Positions 54,401 to 64,000 of a stretch of 64,000 nt of DNA are shown one piece after another (positions within the stretch are counted from its first letter, which is position 1; every line of letters begins with the position of its first letter). The translations under genes and the position numbers were made by a program. The DNA comes from Bacteroidota bacterium (GTDB taxonomy: Bacteria; Bacteroidota; Bacteroidia; NS11-12g; UBA955): the NCBI GenBank assembly GCA_030834125.1, contig JAURFW010000004.1, positions 54,602 to 118,601 of the forward strand, written 5' to 3'. Below the pieces are notes generated by a model, which did not search any database, was not told the origin of the DNA, and was given only the letters and a program-made list of their open reading frames with translations.

Positions 54401-55935
54401 CCTTGTTGTTTAAAATAAGTTTTGTGGTGTTCTAATCTGGCTAAAAAATCAATATAATCAACGTTAGTTCCCCAAAGTACTTCGCTCAAAGCTACCATCC
54501 TTGGTAGAGTCATATACTGCACATGACTGAAGTTTGGCATATATTCTGTCCAAACATTTCCTTGAGCCCCCTGGATAAATTGTTTTTGGGTTGAATTTAA
54601 CACTTCAGGGATGATTTTATAATTATAAACCTTTTCAATCGTTGTATAACCTCCTATTGCAAGAGGTTCAATATCAACAGGGCCTTGATAATGGTCGAAA
54701 TAGCAATGAGTTCCTGGAGTCATCACCACGTTATGTTTTTGTTTTGCAGCTTCAATACCTCCTTTAGTCCCTCTCCAACTCATGACCCATGCATTTTCCG
54801 CAAGCCCTCCTTCCAAAATTTCATCCCAACCAATAATTGCCCGATTGTGCGAATGAATAAATGAATCAATTTTTTGAATGAAATAACTTTGTAATTCATT
54901 TGAATTTTTTAATTGATTTTTTGATTTAGTATTTCTACAAATATCACAATTGTCCCAACGAGTTTTGATAACCTCATCTCCACCAATATGTATTAGACGA
55001 GAAGGAAAGATATCCATCACTTCTTCAAGAATGTCGAACATGAATTGTAATGTATTGTCGTTCACGCAATATACATCTTCAAAAACTCCCCAGGTTGTAG
55101 CTACAGGTAATGTGTCTTTTTTACAACTGAGAAAAGGGTAGGCGGCAACCGCTGCCGTGGCATGTCCGGGCATTTCAATTTCGGGAATGACTTCAATATT
55201 TCGAACTTTTGCATATTCGATAATTTTCCTGATATCCTCTTGCGTGTAAAATCCACTTACAGGTTTCCCATCTCCTTTGTATGGATTAAAATTCTTTGCA
55301 AGCATTGTTTCTCTTCTTTTGCTCCCAATTTGTGTTAGTAGAGGATATTTTTTTATTTCAATTCTCCATCCTTGGTCATCTGTTAAGTGCCAATGAAACC
55401 GATTGAACTTATACCGCGAAAGCATGTCGATATATGTGAGAATAGAATCTGTAGGGAAGAAGTGCCTACTAACATCCAAATGCATACCTCTGTATGAGAA
55501 TTCAGGAGCATCATATATTTGCAATCCTTCAGAAATCTCATAACACGATTTATTTTTTTGAGCCTCTAAAAGTTGTGACAAACTGGAAACTCCGTAATAA
55601 AAACCTGCATAACTAGAAGCACTTATAACGATCTGTTTTTGACTCGTTTGTATGCTATAAGCCTCCGTAGGCAAGTAGCCTAAAGCTAAAATTATATTAA
55701 TAGTTTTACCCTCCTTTTGAGGTATTTTATCTATTAATTCACCCCTTAAAAAGTCCCACTTAATTTGAAATGATTCAGTTTGAAAAGATGCTTTTTTTGG
55801 AAGTGATGTAATTTCAATTTTACCAAATTCAATATTTTTACCAGATGCTTTTAACAGTCTAGGTTTAGGAATAATTGATTGTCCAATTACAGATGTTGTA
55901 ATTGTGAACAATAAAATTGATAATACTTTATTCAT
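54382..55935 (-). CDS. GH20 beta-N-acetylhexosaminidase
   Basis: The 517-residue enzyme removes terminal GlcNAc or GalNAc. It has a signal peptide (MNKVLSILLFTITTSVIGQ), an N-terminal GH20b domain (about 20-135) and the catalytic barrel with GMHLDVSRHFFP, FHWHLTDDQGWRIEI, the catalytic Asp-Glu pair in HIGGDEV (about 325) and NAWVMSWRGTKGG. First gene of the operon with glycosylasparaginase and cutC; together they fit removal of the chitobiose core and the Asn link of N-glycans. Confidence 0.94.
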   Translation of the reverse strand: MNKVLSILLFTITTSVIGQSIIPKPRLLKASGKNIEFGKIEITSLPKKASFQTESFQIKWDFLRGELIDKIPQKEGKTINIILALGYLPTEAYSIQTSQKQIVISASSYAGFYYGVSSLSQLLEAQKNKSCYEISEGLQIYDAPEFSYRGMHLDVSRHFFPTDSILTYIDMLSRYKFNRFHWHLTDDQGWRIEIKKYPLLTQIGSKRRETMLAKNFNPYKGDGKPVSGFYTQEDIRKIIEYAKVRNIEVIPEIEMPGHATAAVAAYPFLSCKKDTLPVATTWGVFEDVYCVNDNTLQFMFDILEEVMDIFPSRLIHIGGDEVIKTRWDNCDICRNTKSKNQLKNSNELQSYFIQKIDSFIHSHNRAIIGWDEILEGGLAENAWVMSWRGTKGGIEAAKQKHNVVMTPGTHCYFDHYQGPVDIEPLAIGGYTTIEKVYNYKIIPEVLNSTQKQFIQGAQGNVWTEYMPNFSHVQYMTLPRMVALSEVLWGTNVDYIDFLARLEHHKTYFKQQGWNYKK

Positions 55936-55981
55936 ACCGCGCTATTAGGCAAGGTACAAAACTTTAGGAAAGTTTAAGAAA

Positions 55982-58207
<2,226 letters not shown>

Positions 58208-58210
58208 CTA

Positions 58211-58218
58211 CAAAGGTA
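58211..58218 (-). promoter_or_regulatory. -7 promoter box of icd
   Basis: Minus-strand TACCTTTG matches TAnnTTTG and lies 15 bp before the icd ATG. Confidence 0.5.
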
Positions 58219-58293
58219 ATCTATTCGGTTAACTGAAAAAGAAAAAATGGACATATTGATATCAAACAAAAAATCATTATTAGGGTTTCTTGT

Positions 58294-59763
58294 ATGATGG
58301 ATTCAGTGTTAAACATAATATGGTTTAAAAGAGATCTTAGGTTTTCAGATCATCCCATTTTAGAAGTGTTGAGCCAAAGAAAAAGCAAGATTTTATTATT
58401 GTATATACATGAACCTACATTATTCAATTCAACTCATTACAGCCAACGTCATGAAAGGTTTATTTGGGAATCAATTTTAGATCTTCAAAAGTTAGCACAA
58501 GTAAAGGGACATCAATTATATGTTGTAGAGAGTGAGGTATTGGAAGTTTTTGAGAAGCTCTATCAAATTTATCCTAATTATATGGTTTGGAGTTTGGAAG
58601 AGATTGGTTTGGATATAACCTTTTCAAGAGATCGAAATTTAAAACTTTGGTTTAAGAATCATAATATCAAATGGAATGAGTTACCATTTTCTGGAATAAG
58701 ACGTGCTTTACCCAATAGGAAGGACTTTAATAAGTTTTGGTACACATATATGGAGTCTAAAATTCATAAAGCAAATTGGGATAATCTATCAAAATGGTCT
58801 AACTCTTTTTGGGAGCAATTTGTTGGTTCCAAAATATTCCTTGAGAAACCTGCAGTTGAAGGAATAACTCAGAAAGGCGGGCCTGCAATGGCTCATAAAT
58901 ACTTATTTAGTTTTTTAGATCAAAGGGTAGAAAATTATATGAAATCTATAAGTAAACCAGAAGCTTCCAGAACTGGTTGTAGTAGAATGAGTCCTTACTT
59001 AGCTTGGGGAAATATTAGTTTGAGAGAAGTATATCAAATACAAAAACTTCATCCAAACCGTTTGTCAAATAAAAGAAATTTTAATCAGTTTGCTTCTCGA
59101 TTGCGTTGGCGTGAACATTTTATGCAAAAGTTTGAAAGTGAATGTGAAATGGAGTTTGTTCCTGTAAATAGGGGGTATTTAAATATTCAATACAATAATA
59201 ATGAAGTGAATATTGAACGTTGGAAATCAGGTACAACTGGAATCCCTCTTGTAGATGCATGTATGCGATGTTTGATACATACTGGATATATAAATTTTCG
59301 GATGAGAGCGATGCTTGTGAGTTTTTTAACACACCACTTGAATGAAAGTTGGATTGAAGCAGCAAATCATCTTTCGGGGCTTTTTCTTGATTTTGAACCT
59401 GGCATACACTTCCCTCAAATTCAAATGCAGGCTGGTGTTACCGGAATTAATATCGTAAGAATATATAACCCTACCAAGCAAGCACAGGATCATGATCCTG
59501 AAGGTGATTTTATACGAAAATGGGTTCCAGAGCTTAAGAATTTAGAAGTTCCTTTTATTTTTCAGCCCTGGGATCTAACACCTTTGGAACAAGGATTAAG
59601 GAATTGGCACTTAGGATTAGATTACCCTAGGCCTATTGTTGATCTGAAAGTATCTCATTCTGAAGCCCGCAATCGATTATGGGGAATTAGAAAATCTAAA
59701 AAGGTGAAAAGTGAATCACGACGAGTTCTTTCTAAACATACCTTATCCAAAAGGATTCCGTGA
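58294..59763 (+). CDS. phr: Deoxyribodipyrimidine photolyase / cryptochrome family
   Basis: The 489-residue flavoprotein has the antenna domain (about 5-135: [16 protein letters not shown]) and the FAD-binding helical domain (about 200-470) with [61 protein letters not shown] and [19 protein letters not shown]. It should repair UV-induced pyrimidine dimers using light, or sense light. A Lys/Arg-rich tail extends beyond the core. Two ATGs are adjacent (58294 and 58297). Photolyase versus cryptochrome cannot be decided by eye. Confidence 0.9.
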   Translation: MMDSVLNIIWFKRDLRFSDHPILEVLSQRKSKILLLYIHEPTLFNSTHYSQRHERFIWESILDLQKLAQVKGHQLYVVESEVLEVFEKLYQIYPNYMVWSLEEIGLDITFSRDRNLKLWFKNHNIKWNELPFSGIRRALPNRKDFNKFWYTYMESKIHKANWDNLSKWSNSFWEQFVGSKIFLEKPAVEGITQKGGPAMAHKYLFSFLDQRVENYMKSISKPEASRTGCSRMSPYLAWGNISLREVYQIQKLHPNRLSNKRNFNQFASRLRWREHFMQKFESECEMEFVPVNRGYLNIQYNNNEVNIERWKSGTTGIPLVDACMRCLIHTGYINFRMRAMLVSFLTHHLNESWIEAANHLSGLFLDFEPGIHFPQIQMQAGVTGINIVRIYNPTKQAQDHDPEGDFIRKWVPELKNLEVPFIFQPWDLTPLEQGLRNWHLGLDYPRPIVDLKVSHSEARNRLWGIRKSKKVKSESRRVLSKHTLSKRIP

Positions 59764-59900
59764 TATTTTAAGAACAACTTAAATTTATCCTAAAAATTAT
59801 TCCATTGAAATCTTTGGGGTTTAAATAAACACTAGTTTAGTATATTCGTGTTACACAACATTGCAAGGGTGTTGAGATTAAATGTGTAATAAAGACGTTC

Positions 59901-62231
59901 ATGAGTAAAAAGAGGCAATTCCCCAATCCTGAGAATCCGGAGAGTTTATTGAAGTTGAGGAGACATGATGTGTCTTCAGCAGCCGCAGGTATTACTGGTG
60001 TTAAAGTGGCTGTACAGCATGTTTTTTCGGAAATGGGCCCGGCTCGAGGATTGAAAGCATTATTTAATCTAAATCAAAAAGGCGGGGTAGACTGTCCAAG
60101 TTGTGCATGGCCTGATCCCGATGATGACCGTTCGGTAATTGGAGAATATTGTGAAAATGGCGCAAAAGCAATAGCAGAGGAGGCCACAAGTAAAAAGTTA
60201 ACAGCCAAATTCTTTGCTAATAACTCAGTTGAGGACTTAGCTGAATTAAACGATTATGAAATAGGTAAAAAGGGGAGATTAGCTGAACCGATGTATCTTC
60301 CAGAAGGCGGTACACATTATAAGCCTATTACATGGGAAAATGCATTTCAAAAAATTGCTGCTAAACTTCATGAGTGCAATAATCCTAATGAGGCCGTATT
60401 CTATACTTCTGGAAGAACTTCAAATGAAGCCGCCTTTTTGTATCAATTATTTGTCCGTCAATTCGGAACAAACAATCTTCCCGATTGTTCAAATATGTGT
60501 CATGAGTCTAGCGGCGTTGCTTTAGGAGAATCTTTAGGAATAGGAAAGGGTAGTGTAAAGTTAGAAGATTTTTATGAGGCAGAGGTAATCTTTATTATTG
60601 GTCAAAACCCGGGAACTAATCACCCTCGCATGCTCAGTGCGCTGCAAAAGGCCAAGGAAAATGGCGCATGTATTATTTCAGTCAATCCGCTTCCTGAAAC
60701 GGGTTTAGTTGCTTTTAAGGACCCCCAGTCAATAAAAGGTGCGCTTGGAATTAAAGCCAAACTAACTGATTTGTTTCTGCAAGTTCGAATCAATGGAGAT
60801 TTAGCTCTTTTACAAGCTATATCATTCTTATTAGTTCAGCGGGAACTGGAATCTCCTAATACAATCTTCGATCATGAATTTATTGAAACTAAAACATATG
60901 GGTTCAAGGAGTGGTTTGAACATATAAAAAATCTTGATTTTAATTATTTGGTAGACCAGTCAGGCGTTTCTGAAGAATTAATTAGAGAAACAGTTGATGC
61001 CATTTATAACAAGAAGAAAATAATTGCTTGTTGGGCAATGGGATTAACTCAACATGTAAACGCTGTAGATACTATTAAAGAAGTAGTAAACTTATTAATT
61101 GCAAAAGGTAGTATTGGGAAACCTGGAGCTGGAACTTGTCCGGTTAGAGGTCATTCAAATGTGCAGGGAGATAGAACCATGGGCATTTTTGAAAAACCTC
61201 CGGTTGCCCTATTAGATAGAATAGAGGAAAACTTTGGTTTTACACCTCCTCGTGAACATGGTTTTGATGTTGTAGATTCAATAAAGGCAATGCATGAAGG
61301 CAAGGTGAAAGTATTTTTTGCCATGGGAGGAAACTTCCTTTCTGCTACACCAGATACACTATATACTGCAGATGCTCTTATGAAAACTGACTTAACCGTT
61401 CAGGTTTCAACAAAACTTAATCGAAGTCATTTAATTACAGGTAAAGAGGCAATTATTTTACCATGTTTCGGAAGAACAGATAAAGACTTTTTGAATGGAG
61501 AACTTCAATTTGTAACCACTGAAAATAGTATGGGGGTTATTCAAATGTCGAAAGGTGTGTTAAACCCGGTTAGCGATAATTTGAAAAGTGAACCTATGAT
61601 TGTTTGTCATTTAGCAAATGCTTATTTCGGTAATGATTCATCAGTAAAATGGGATTGGTATATGGAAGGATACGATAATATCCGTTGGGATATTGAGCGT
61701 ACGATACCAGGCTTCGATTTATATAATGACAGAGTTAGGCTACCCGGCGGATTCTATTTACCGAATTCCTCCAGAGAGGGTAATTTTGATAATACAATAA
61801 CGGGAAAGGCTAATTTTAATATTGCCACGGTTGAACCTCAAATTCTTCAGGAAGGGGAGCTTATAATGCAAACTTTAAGAAGTCACGATCAATTTAATAC
61901 AACAATATACGGTTTGAACGATAGATATAGAGGAATTAGTAATGAACGAAGAGTGATTTTTATGAATGAGGAGGATATGGCTGATCAGGAATTAACGGAT
62001 GGCGATAGAGTAGACTTATTTAATTATCATGGAGGTAGAGAAAGAGTAGCAAGGAATTTTATTGTAATCCCATTCAGTATTCCCAAAGGGTGTACAGCAA
62101 CATATTTTCCTGAGGCGAATGTATTGGTTCCTATTGACAGTGTTGCTAAAAAGAGTAATACTCCAACAAGTAAAATGGTTGTTTTAAAACTGCGGAAACA
62201 TGAGAATTCTTTGGTAGAAGATTTTGATTAA
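59901..62231 (+). CDS. FdhF/YdeP-family molybdopterin oxidoreductase
   Basis: The 776-residue cytoplasmic protein is a DMSO-reductase-superfamily enzyme of the YdeP type: DCPSCAWPDPDDD near residue 73, the Mo-ligand region in LPDCSNMCHESSGVALGESL (about 195-214), FIIGQNPGTNHPRML, GTCPVRGHSNVQGDRTMG and a C-terminal MopB-binding domain. The N-terminal Cys set is CPSC plus one later Cys rather than a regular ferredoxin-like 4Fe-4S motif, which is usual for this subfamily. Its substrate is unknown; YdeP has been linked to acid resistance. No fdhD is nearby, and a 37-residue membrane protein follows 13 bp on. Confidence 0.9.
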   Translation: MSKKRQFPNPENPESLLKLRRHDVSSAAAGITGVKVAVQHVFSEMGPARGLKALFNLNQKGGVDCPSCAWPDPDDDRSVIGEYCENGAKAIAEEATSKKLTAKFFANNSVEDLAELNDYEIGKKGRLAEPMYLPEGGTHYKPITWENAFQKIAAKLHECNNPNEAVFYTSGRTSNEAAFLYQLFVRQFGTNNLPDCSNMCHESSGVALGESLGIGKGSVKLEDFYEAEVIFIIGQNPGTNHPRMLSALQKAKENGACIISVNPLPETGLVAFKDPQSIKGALGIKAKLTDLFLQVRINGDLALLQAISFLLVQRELESPNTIFDHEFIETKTYGFKEWFEHIKNLDFNYLVDQSGVSEELIRETVDAIYNKKKIIACWAMGLTQHVNAVDTIKEVVNLLIAKGSIGKPGAGTCPVRGHSNVQGDRTMGIFEKPPVALLDRIEENFGFTPPREHGFDVVDSIKAMHEGKVKVFFAMGGNFLSATPDTLYTADALMKTDLTVQVSTKLNRSHLITGKEAIILPCFGRTDKDFLNGELQFVTTENSMGVIQMSKGVLNPVSDNLKSEPMIVCHLANAYFGNDSSVKWDWYMEGYDNIRWDIERTIPGFDLYNDRVRLPGGFYLPNSSREGNFDNTITGKANFNIATVEPQILQEGELIMQTLRSHDQFNTTIYGLNDRYRGISNERRVIFMNEEDMADQELTDGDRVDLFNYHGGRERVARNFIVIPFSIPKGCTATYFPEANVLVPIDSVAKKSNTPTSKMVVLKLRKHENSLVEDFD

Positions 62232-62244
62232 ATATTACTTGAAA

Positions 62245-62358
62245 ATGAAACCATCGGAAATAGTTGCACTTAGTTTAATATTAATAGTGGTCATTGGAGC
62301 TCCAATTGTTATTGTGAAAGTTCGCTCTAAGCTCTTAAATAGAAAGGATAAAGATTGA
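62245..62358 (+). CDS. 37-residue single-helix membrane protein after the molybdoenzyme
   Basis: I found this frame by hand: ATG at 62245 to TGA at 62356-62358, 37 residues, reading MKPSEIVALSLILIVVIGAP and then a basic tail rich in Lys/Arg. It has one hydrophobic helix (about residues 6-24) with positive residues behind it, as in small N-out membrane proteins. The gap to the molybdoenzyme stop is only 13 bp, so it is co-transcribed. It could anchor that soluble enzyme at the membrane, which is inference. There is no homologue that I can name. Confidence 0.6.
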   Translation: MKPSEIVALSLILIVVIGAPIVIVKVRSKLLNRKDKD

Positions 62359-62540
62359 ATGGTCACCACTCCGAATTATATTATATATCTGCAGTTATTT
62401 GGAATCCACTAGTTTTAGTCCATTCTTCATTAGGAACTCCAAGTTGAAGAATTAATATAATGATGGATAAGATATTTATGACAAATTACAAATACACTAA
62501 TGGAATTTAAGCAATAGAAAACATAAAAATTAAAAACCTA
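62359..62540. other. 182-bp spacer with no recognisable feature
   Basis: AT-rich spacer between the 37-residue gene and the coiled-coil gene. It contains only very short frames and no clear promoter box or terminator. Confidence 0.5.
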
Positions 62541-62891
62541 ATGAGTAGAAACTACATAAAACATCAAATTGAACGTATAAAAAGAGCAATTGAAAGCGAA
62601 AAAGAAAAAATAGCAGATTGTCGTGAAAATATTGCATCTGTTAGAATCCGTAAAAAAAGGAGAGCTGAATCGTATTCCTACTCCATAAAGTCAACTTCTA
62701 GTAGTTCTACTAAAGCTAATATTAGAAGCTCGAGGGCGGATGAATGGAAAGAATTTTCTAGGATTATTGACGTAGAGAAAGATAAAATAACAGATAGTCG
62801 TGAACGTATTAGTAAATACCGAGAAGAACTTAAAAGAGAAAGAGAAAAATTAAAAAATCATTGGGAAAATAAACTTAACCATAGGCGGTAG
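62541..62891 (+). CDS. Charged coiled-coil protein with an internal duplication
   Basis: The 116-residue protein is very rich in Lys, Arg, Glu and Ser and predicted mostly coiled-coil. Two halves repeat the same unit: ESEKEKIADCRENIASVR (about residues 18-35) and DVEKDKITDSRERISKYR (about 77-94), joined by a Ser-rich loop (SYSYSIKSTSSSSTKA). It has no signal peptide. The gene is followed by an unusual non-coding region. I do not recognise a family; a structural or nucleic-acid-binding role would suit the composition. Confidence 0.6.
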   Translation: MSRNYIKHQIERIKRAIESEKEKIADCRENIASVRIRKKRRAESYSYSIKSTSSSSTKANIRSSRADEWKEFSRIIDVEKDKITDSRERISKYREELKREREKLKNHWENKLNHRR

Positions 62892-62993
62892 CGAAAAACA
62901 AAGTATAATGTCAAATTTGACAAGAAATGATAAAGTTCAGCTCCTCCTTTCAGTCGTCGGTTCGAACCCCTTTATCGGGTTCTCATCCGTGTT

Positions 62994-63037
62994 AAAAAAT
63001 AAAAGAGCGTCATTTTCATAGCACTCTTTTATTTTTT
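62994..63037. terminator. Strong bidirectional terminator downstream of the coiled-coil gene
   Basis: AAAAAATAAAAGAG (62994-63007) pairs perfectly with CTCTTTTATTTTTT (63024-63037), a 14-bp stem with a 16-base loop and T runs on both strands. The right arm runs straight into the first 15-bp repeat. Confidence 0.85.
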
Positions 63038-63050
63038 GCAGAGGGGAAGG
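63036..63050. repeat. 15-bp direct repeat, copy 1
   Basis: TTGCAGAGGGGAAGG, identical to 63204-63218 and directly after a terminator in both places. On the minus strand it reads CCTTCCCCTCTGCAA, like the end of a tRNA acceptor. Confidence 0.6.
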
Positions 63051-63178
63051 GATTACTCGCATGGCTCTTGATCCCAAAATTGTGGAGTGTCAACCCAATG
63101 CTCGCTCCTGCGTCGCACGTTTCATTTTAGTTTTCACTACGCTTGAAGTCCTGCGGACCTCAGACTTATAAAAACAAA

Positions 63179-63200
63179 AATGCCCCGTAATGGGGGCATT
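63179..63200. terminator. GC-rich terminator hairpin
   Basis: AATGCCCC (63179-63186) pairs with GGGGCATT (63193-63200) around a six-base loop, with an A run before it, so it works best for minus-strand transcripts (T run on that strand). Confidence 0.7.
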
Positions 63201-63203
63201 GAG

Positions 63204-63218
63204 TTGCAGAGGGGAAGG
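63204..63218. repeat. 15-bp direct repeat, copy 2
   Basis: TTGCAGAGGGGAAGG, identical to copy 1, three bases after the second terminator hairpin. Confidence 0.6.
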
Positions 63219-63480
63219 TTTATGAACCAACTCTGCTATTGTCTTGATTACCAGTACTTATGGGTTTTTTATTGCTCAGTGGGGTTACGATTTAGCCTAC
63301 AACTTTTTTTGGCAGAAGGCTTCTCCATTGTTGCGCTAAATGGTTCCCTAATGCGAAGATAAATTCTTTTATCTAATGCATATATGTCGGTAATCATTTG
63401 ATTTGTTGTTAATATTTATTGCATCAATTCATAAAAGTGTTTTTATTGAATTTTACAAGATGATTATAAGAATATAGAAA

Positions 63481-63508
63481 TTGTATTTTTTTAGAATTTA
63501 TAATTTTG
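63481..63508 (+). promoter_or_regulatory. Promoter of the leader ORF and terminal lipoprotein
   Basis: TTG (63481-63483), a 17-bp spacer and TAATTTTG (63501-63508), four bases before an ATG at 63513. This is the same box-plus-4-bp arrangement as at other genes of the window. Confidence 0.55.
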
Positions 63509-63512
63509 AATA

Positions 63513-63554
63513 ATGAAGAAAGTAATTATTATCAAAACGATTATTCTAATATAA
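63513..63554 (+). CDS. Possible 13-codon leader peptide
   Basis: ATG at 63513 opens a short frame reading MKKVIIIKTIILI and stopping at TAA 63552-63554, four bases before the ATG of the lipoprotein. The exact four-base distance from a good promoter box argues that ribosomes start here. It could be a leader peptide coupled to the lipoprotein, or the remnant of an older signal-peptide start. Existence as a translated ORF is inference. Confidence 0.3.
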   Translation: MKKVIIIKTIILI

Positions 63555-63558
63555 TTAA

Positions 63559-64000
63559 TGAATCACATGAGAAAAACAAATTTGAAATCTATGTTCAAAA
63601 AAGAAAGGCACTTCCTATTTGTTATTTTATTTTCTTCTGCAATATCAATAGGATTAACAACCCTTTCCAGTTGTAATGGCTGTAAGAATCCACAATACTC
63701 GACAGTCAATGAAAACTCACCAACTAGGTCCGCAAAAATACAATTTTTTCAAGGCGTAGGACCATCTTTTGGGTGTAGTTACATAGACGGAAATTCAACT
63801 AATTTAGAAAGAGTAACTATTCAAATTAAAACTGCTAGGCTAAGAAATGGAGGGGACCCTGCAAATTTGAGCGATTGGATATTCGAAAATCTTGGCACGC
63901 CAAAAGTATTTGCTAAAAATCCTCAACCTGGGCAAGGAACTTTAAATCCCGATGGAACTGTCACTATGGATATACCCGTAGAAGGTTTCATGACATTAGA
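63559..64000 (+). CDS. Putative lipoprotein, cut by the window end
   Basis: The frame from ATG 63559 (or 63568, in frame) reads through the window end without a stop. It starts basic, has a hydrophobic stretch (FLFVILFSSAISIGLTTL) and a lipobox LSSC at about residue 40, followed by NGCKNPQYSTVNENSP. The mature part (IQFFQGVGPSFGCSYIDGNS, NLSDWIFENLG, NPDGTVTMDIPVEGF) is not a family I recognise. It is probably an outer-membrane or periplasmic lipoprotein. Confidence 0.7.

Larger units (their letters stand above)
62892..63512. other. Long non-coding stretch with tRNA-end-like repeats and terminators
   Basis: About 0.6 kb without a convincing gene. It holds a 14-bp palindrome (62909-62922), a T-loop-like GGTTCGAACC (62959-62968), a strong terminator (62994-63037), a 15-bp direct repeat TTGCAGAGGGGAAGG at 63036-63050 and 63204-63218, and a second terminator (63179-63200). 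I could not draw a complete cloverleaf on either strand. A 60-codon open frame at 63180-63362 overlaps the second terminator and repeat and is unlikely to be a gene. Confidence 0.55.

Noticed and set aside
62930..63060. A complete tRNA gene on either strand
   Set aside because: A T-loop-like GGTTCGAACC and a CCCCTCTGCA-type end are present, but the flanking T stem and acceptor do not pair and no anticodon arm can be drawn.
63180..63362. 60-codon open frame at the end of the non-coding region
   Set aside because: It begins inside a terminator hairpin and covers the 15-bp repeat; its translation (WVFYCSVGLRFSLQL) shows no family resemblance.

Overview
The window is a chromosomal segment of a low-GC member of the Bacteroidota. 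The evidence is: promoter boxes of the TAnnTTTG type, start codons mostly preceded by A-rich sequence rather than a Shine-Dalgarno motif, a type IX secretion C-terminal domain, phylum-typical families (BatA, DUF4199, DUF4340, DUF6787-like, a 65-residue S21) and a Bacteroidota-style RpoB/RpoC. The rank below phylum cannot be read securely; a free-living aquatic flavobacterium-like organism would fit the photolyase, the sulfur-oxidation genes and the glycan-degrading enzymes.

Layout. 1-4.5 kb (minus strand): the gcvT 3'-truncated by the window edge, then an operon for a His-rich TonB-dependent receptor with a small exported His/Cys protein and an acidic lipoprotein, probably metal uptake. 4.6-7.3 kb (minus): DMT permease, TerB-DnaJ protein and DUF4340 protein, one operon. 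7.36-20.3 kb (plus): the translation/transcription supercluster tRNA-Thr, tRNA-Tyr, tRNA-Gly, tRNA-Thr, tuf, tRNA-Trp, secE, nusG, rplK, rplA, rplJ, rplL, rpoB, rpoC, with one excellent promoter in front, a hairpin between rplL and rpoB and a TTG start on rpoB. 20.4-22.1 kb (minus): MsbA-like ABC exporter. 22.2-29.8 kb (plus): deoxynucleoside kinase, BatA protein, a dihydroorotase homologue that has lost its metal-binding HxH, DUF4199, SpoU methyltransferase, WD40 protein, RidA, XerC. 29.9-34.1 kb (minus): rpsU, acyl-CoA dehydrogenase, helix-hairpin-helix protein, alpha-oxoamine synthase, RsmI-like methylase. 34.1-40.1 kb: DUF6787-like, mrp, nifU-C, tdk, an acidic-linker protein, comEC, enoyl-CoA hydratase, tatD.

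40.2-47.6 kb is the most distinctive block: a sulfur-metabolism island made of a SoxB-like Tat lipoprotein, a TauE/SafE exporter, a membrane-anchored TsdA-like dihaem cytochrome, a thiol-methyltransferase-like protein, a persulfide dioxygenase fused to two rhodaneses, two half-size YeeE/YedE channels, and a convergent DUF2892/rhodanese pair. Together they could import, oxidise, methylate and export reduced sulfur species; no soxYZ or soxAX is present here.

47.6-55.9 kb: glycosyltransferase, a T9SS-secreted LamG protein with six Cys-repeats, a small exported protein, a GH5 mannanase-like lipoprotein, and a convergent GH20-glycosylasparaginase-CutC operon that looks like the end of an N-glycan degradation pathway. 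56-62.4 kb: monomeric isocitrate dehydrogenase, photolyase, a YdeP-type molybdenum oxidoreductase followed by a 37-residue membrane protein. 62.5-64 kb: a small charged coiled-coil protein, a 0.67-kb non-coding stretch with two strong terminators each followed by the same 15-bp tRNA-end-like repeat, a possible 13-codon leader ORF and a lipoprotein gene cut by the window end.

A recurrent signal across the window is a -7 box ending exactly 4 bp (sometimes 5) before the start codon in at least six genes, which predicts leaderless mRNAs.
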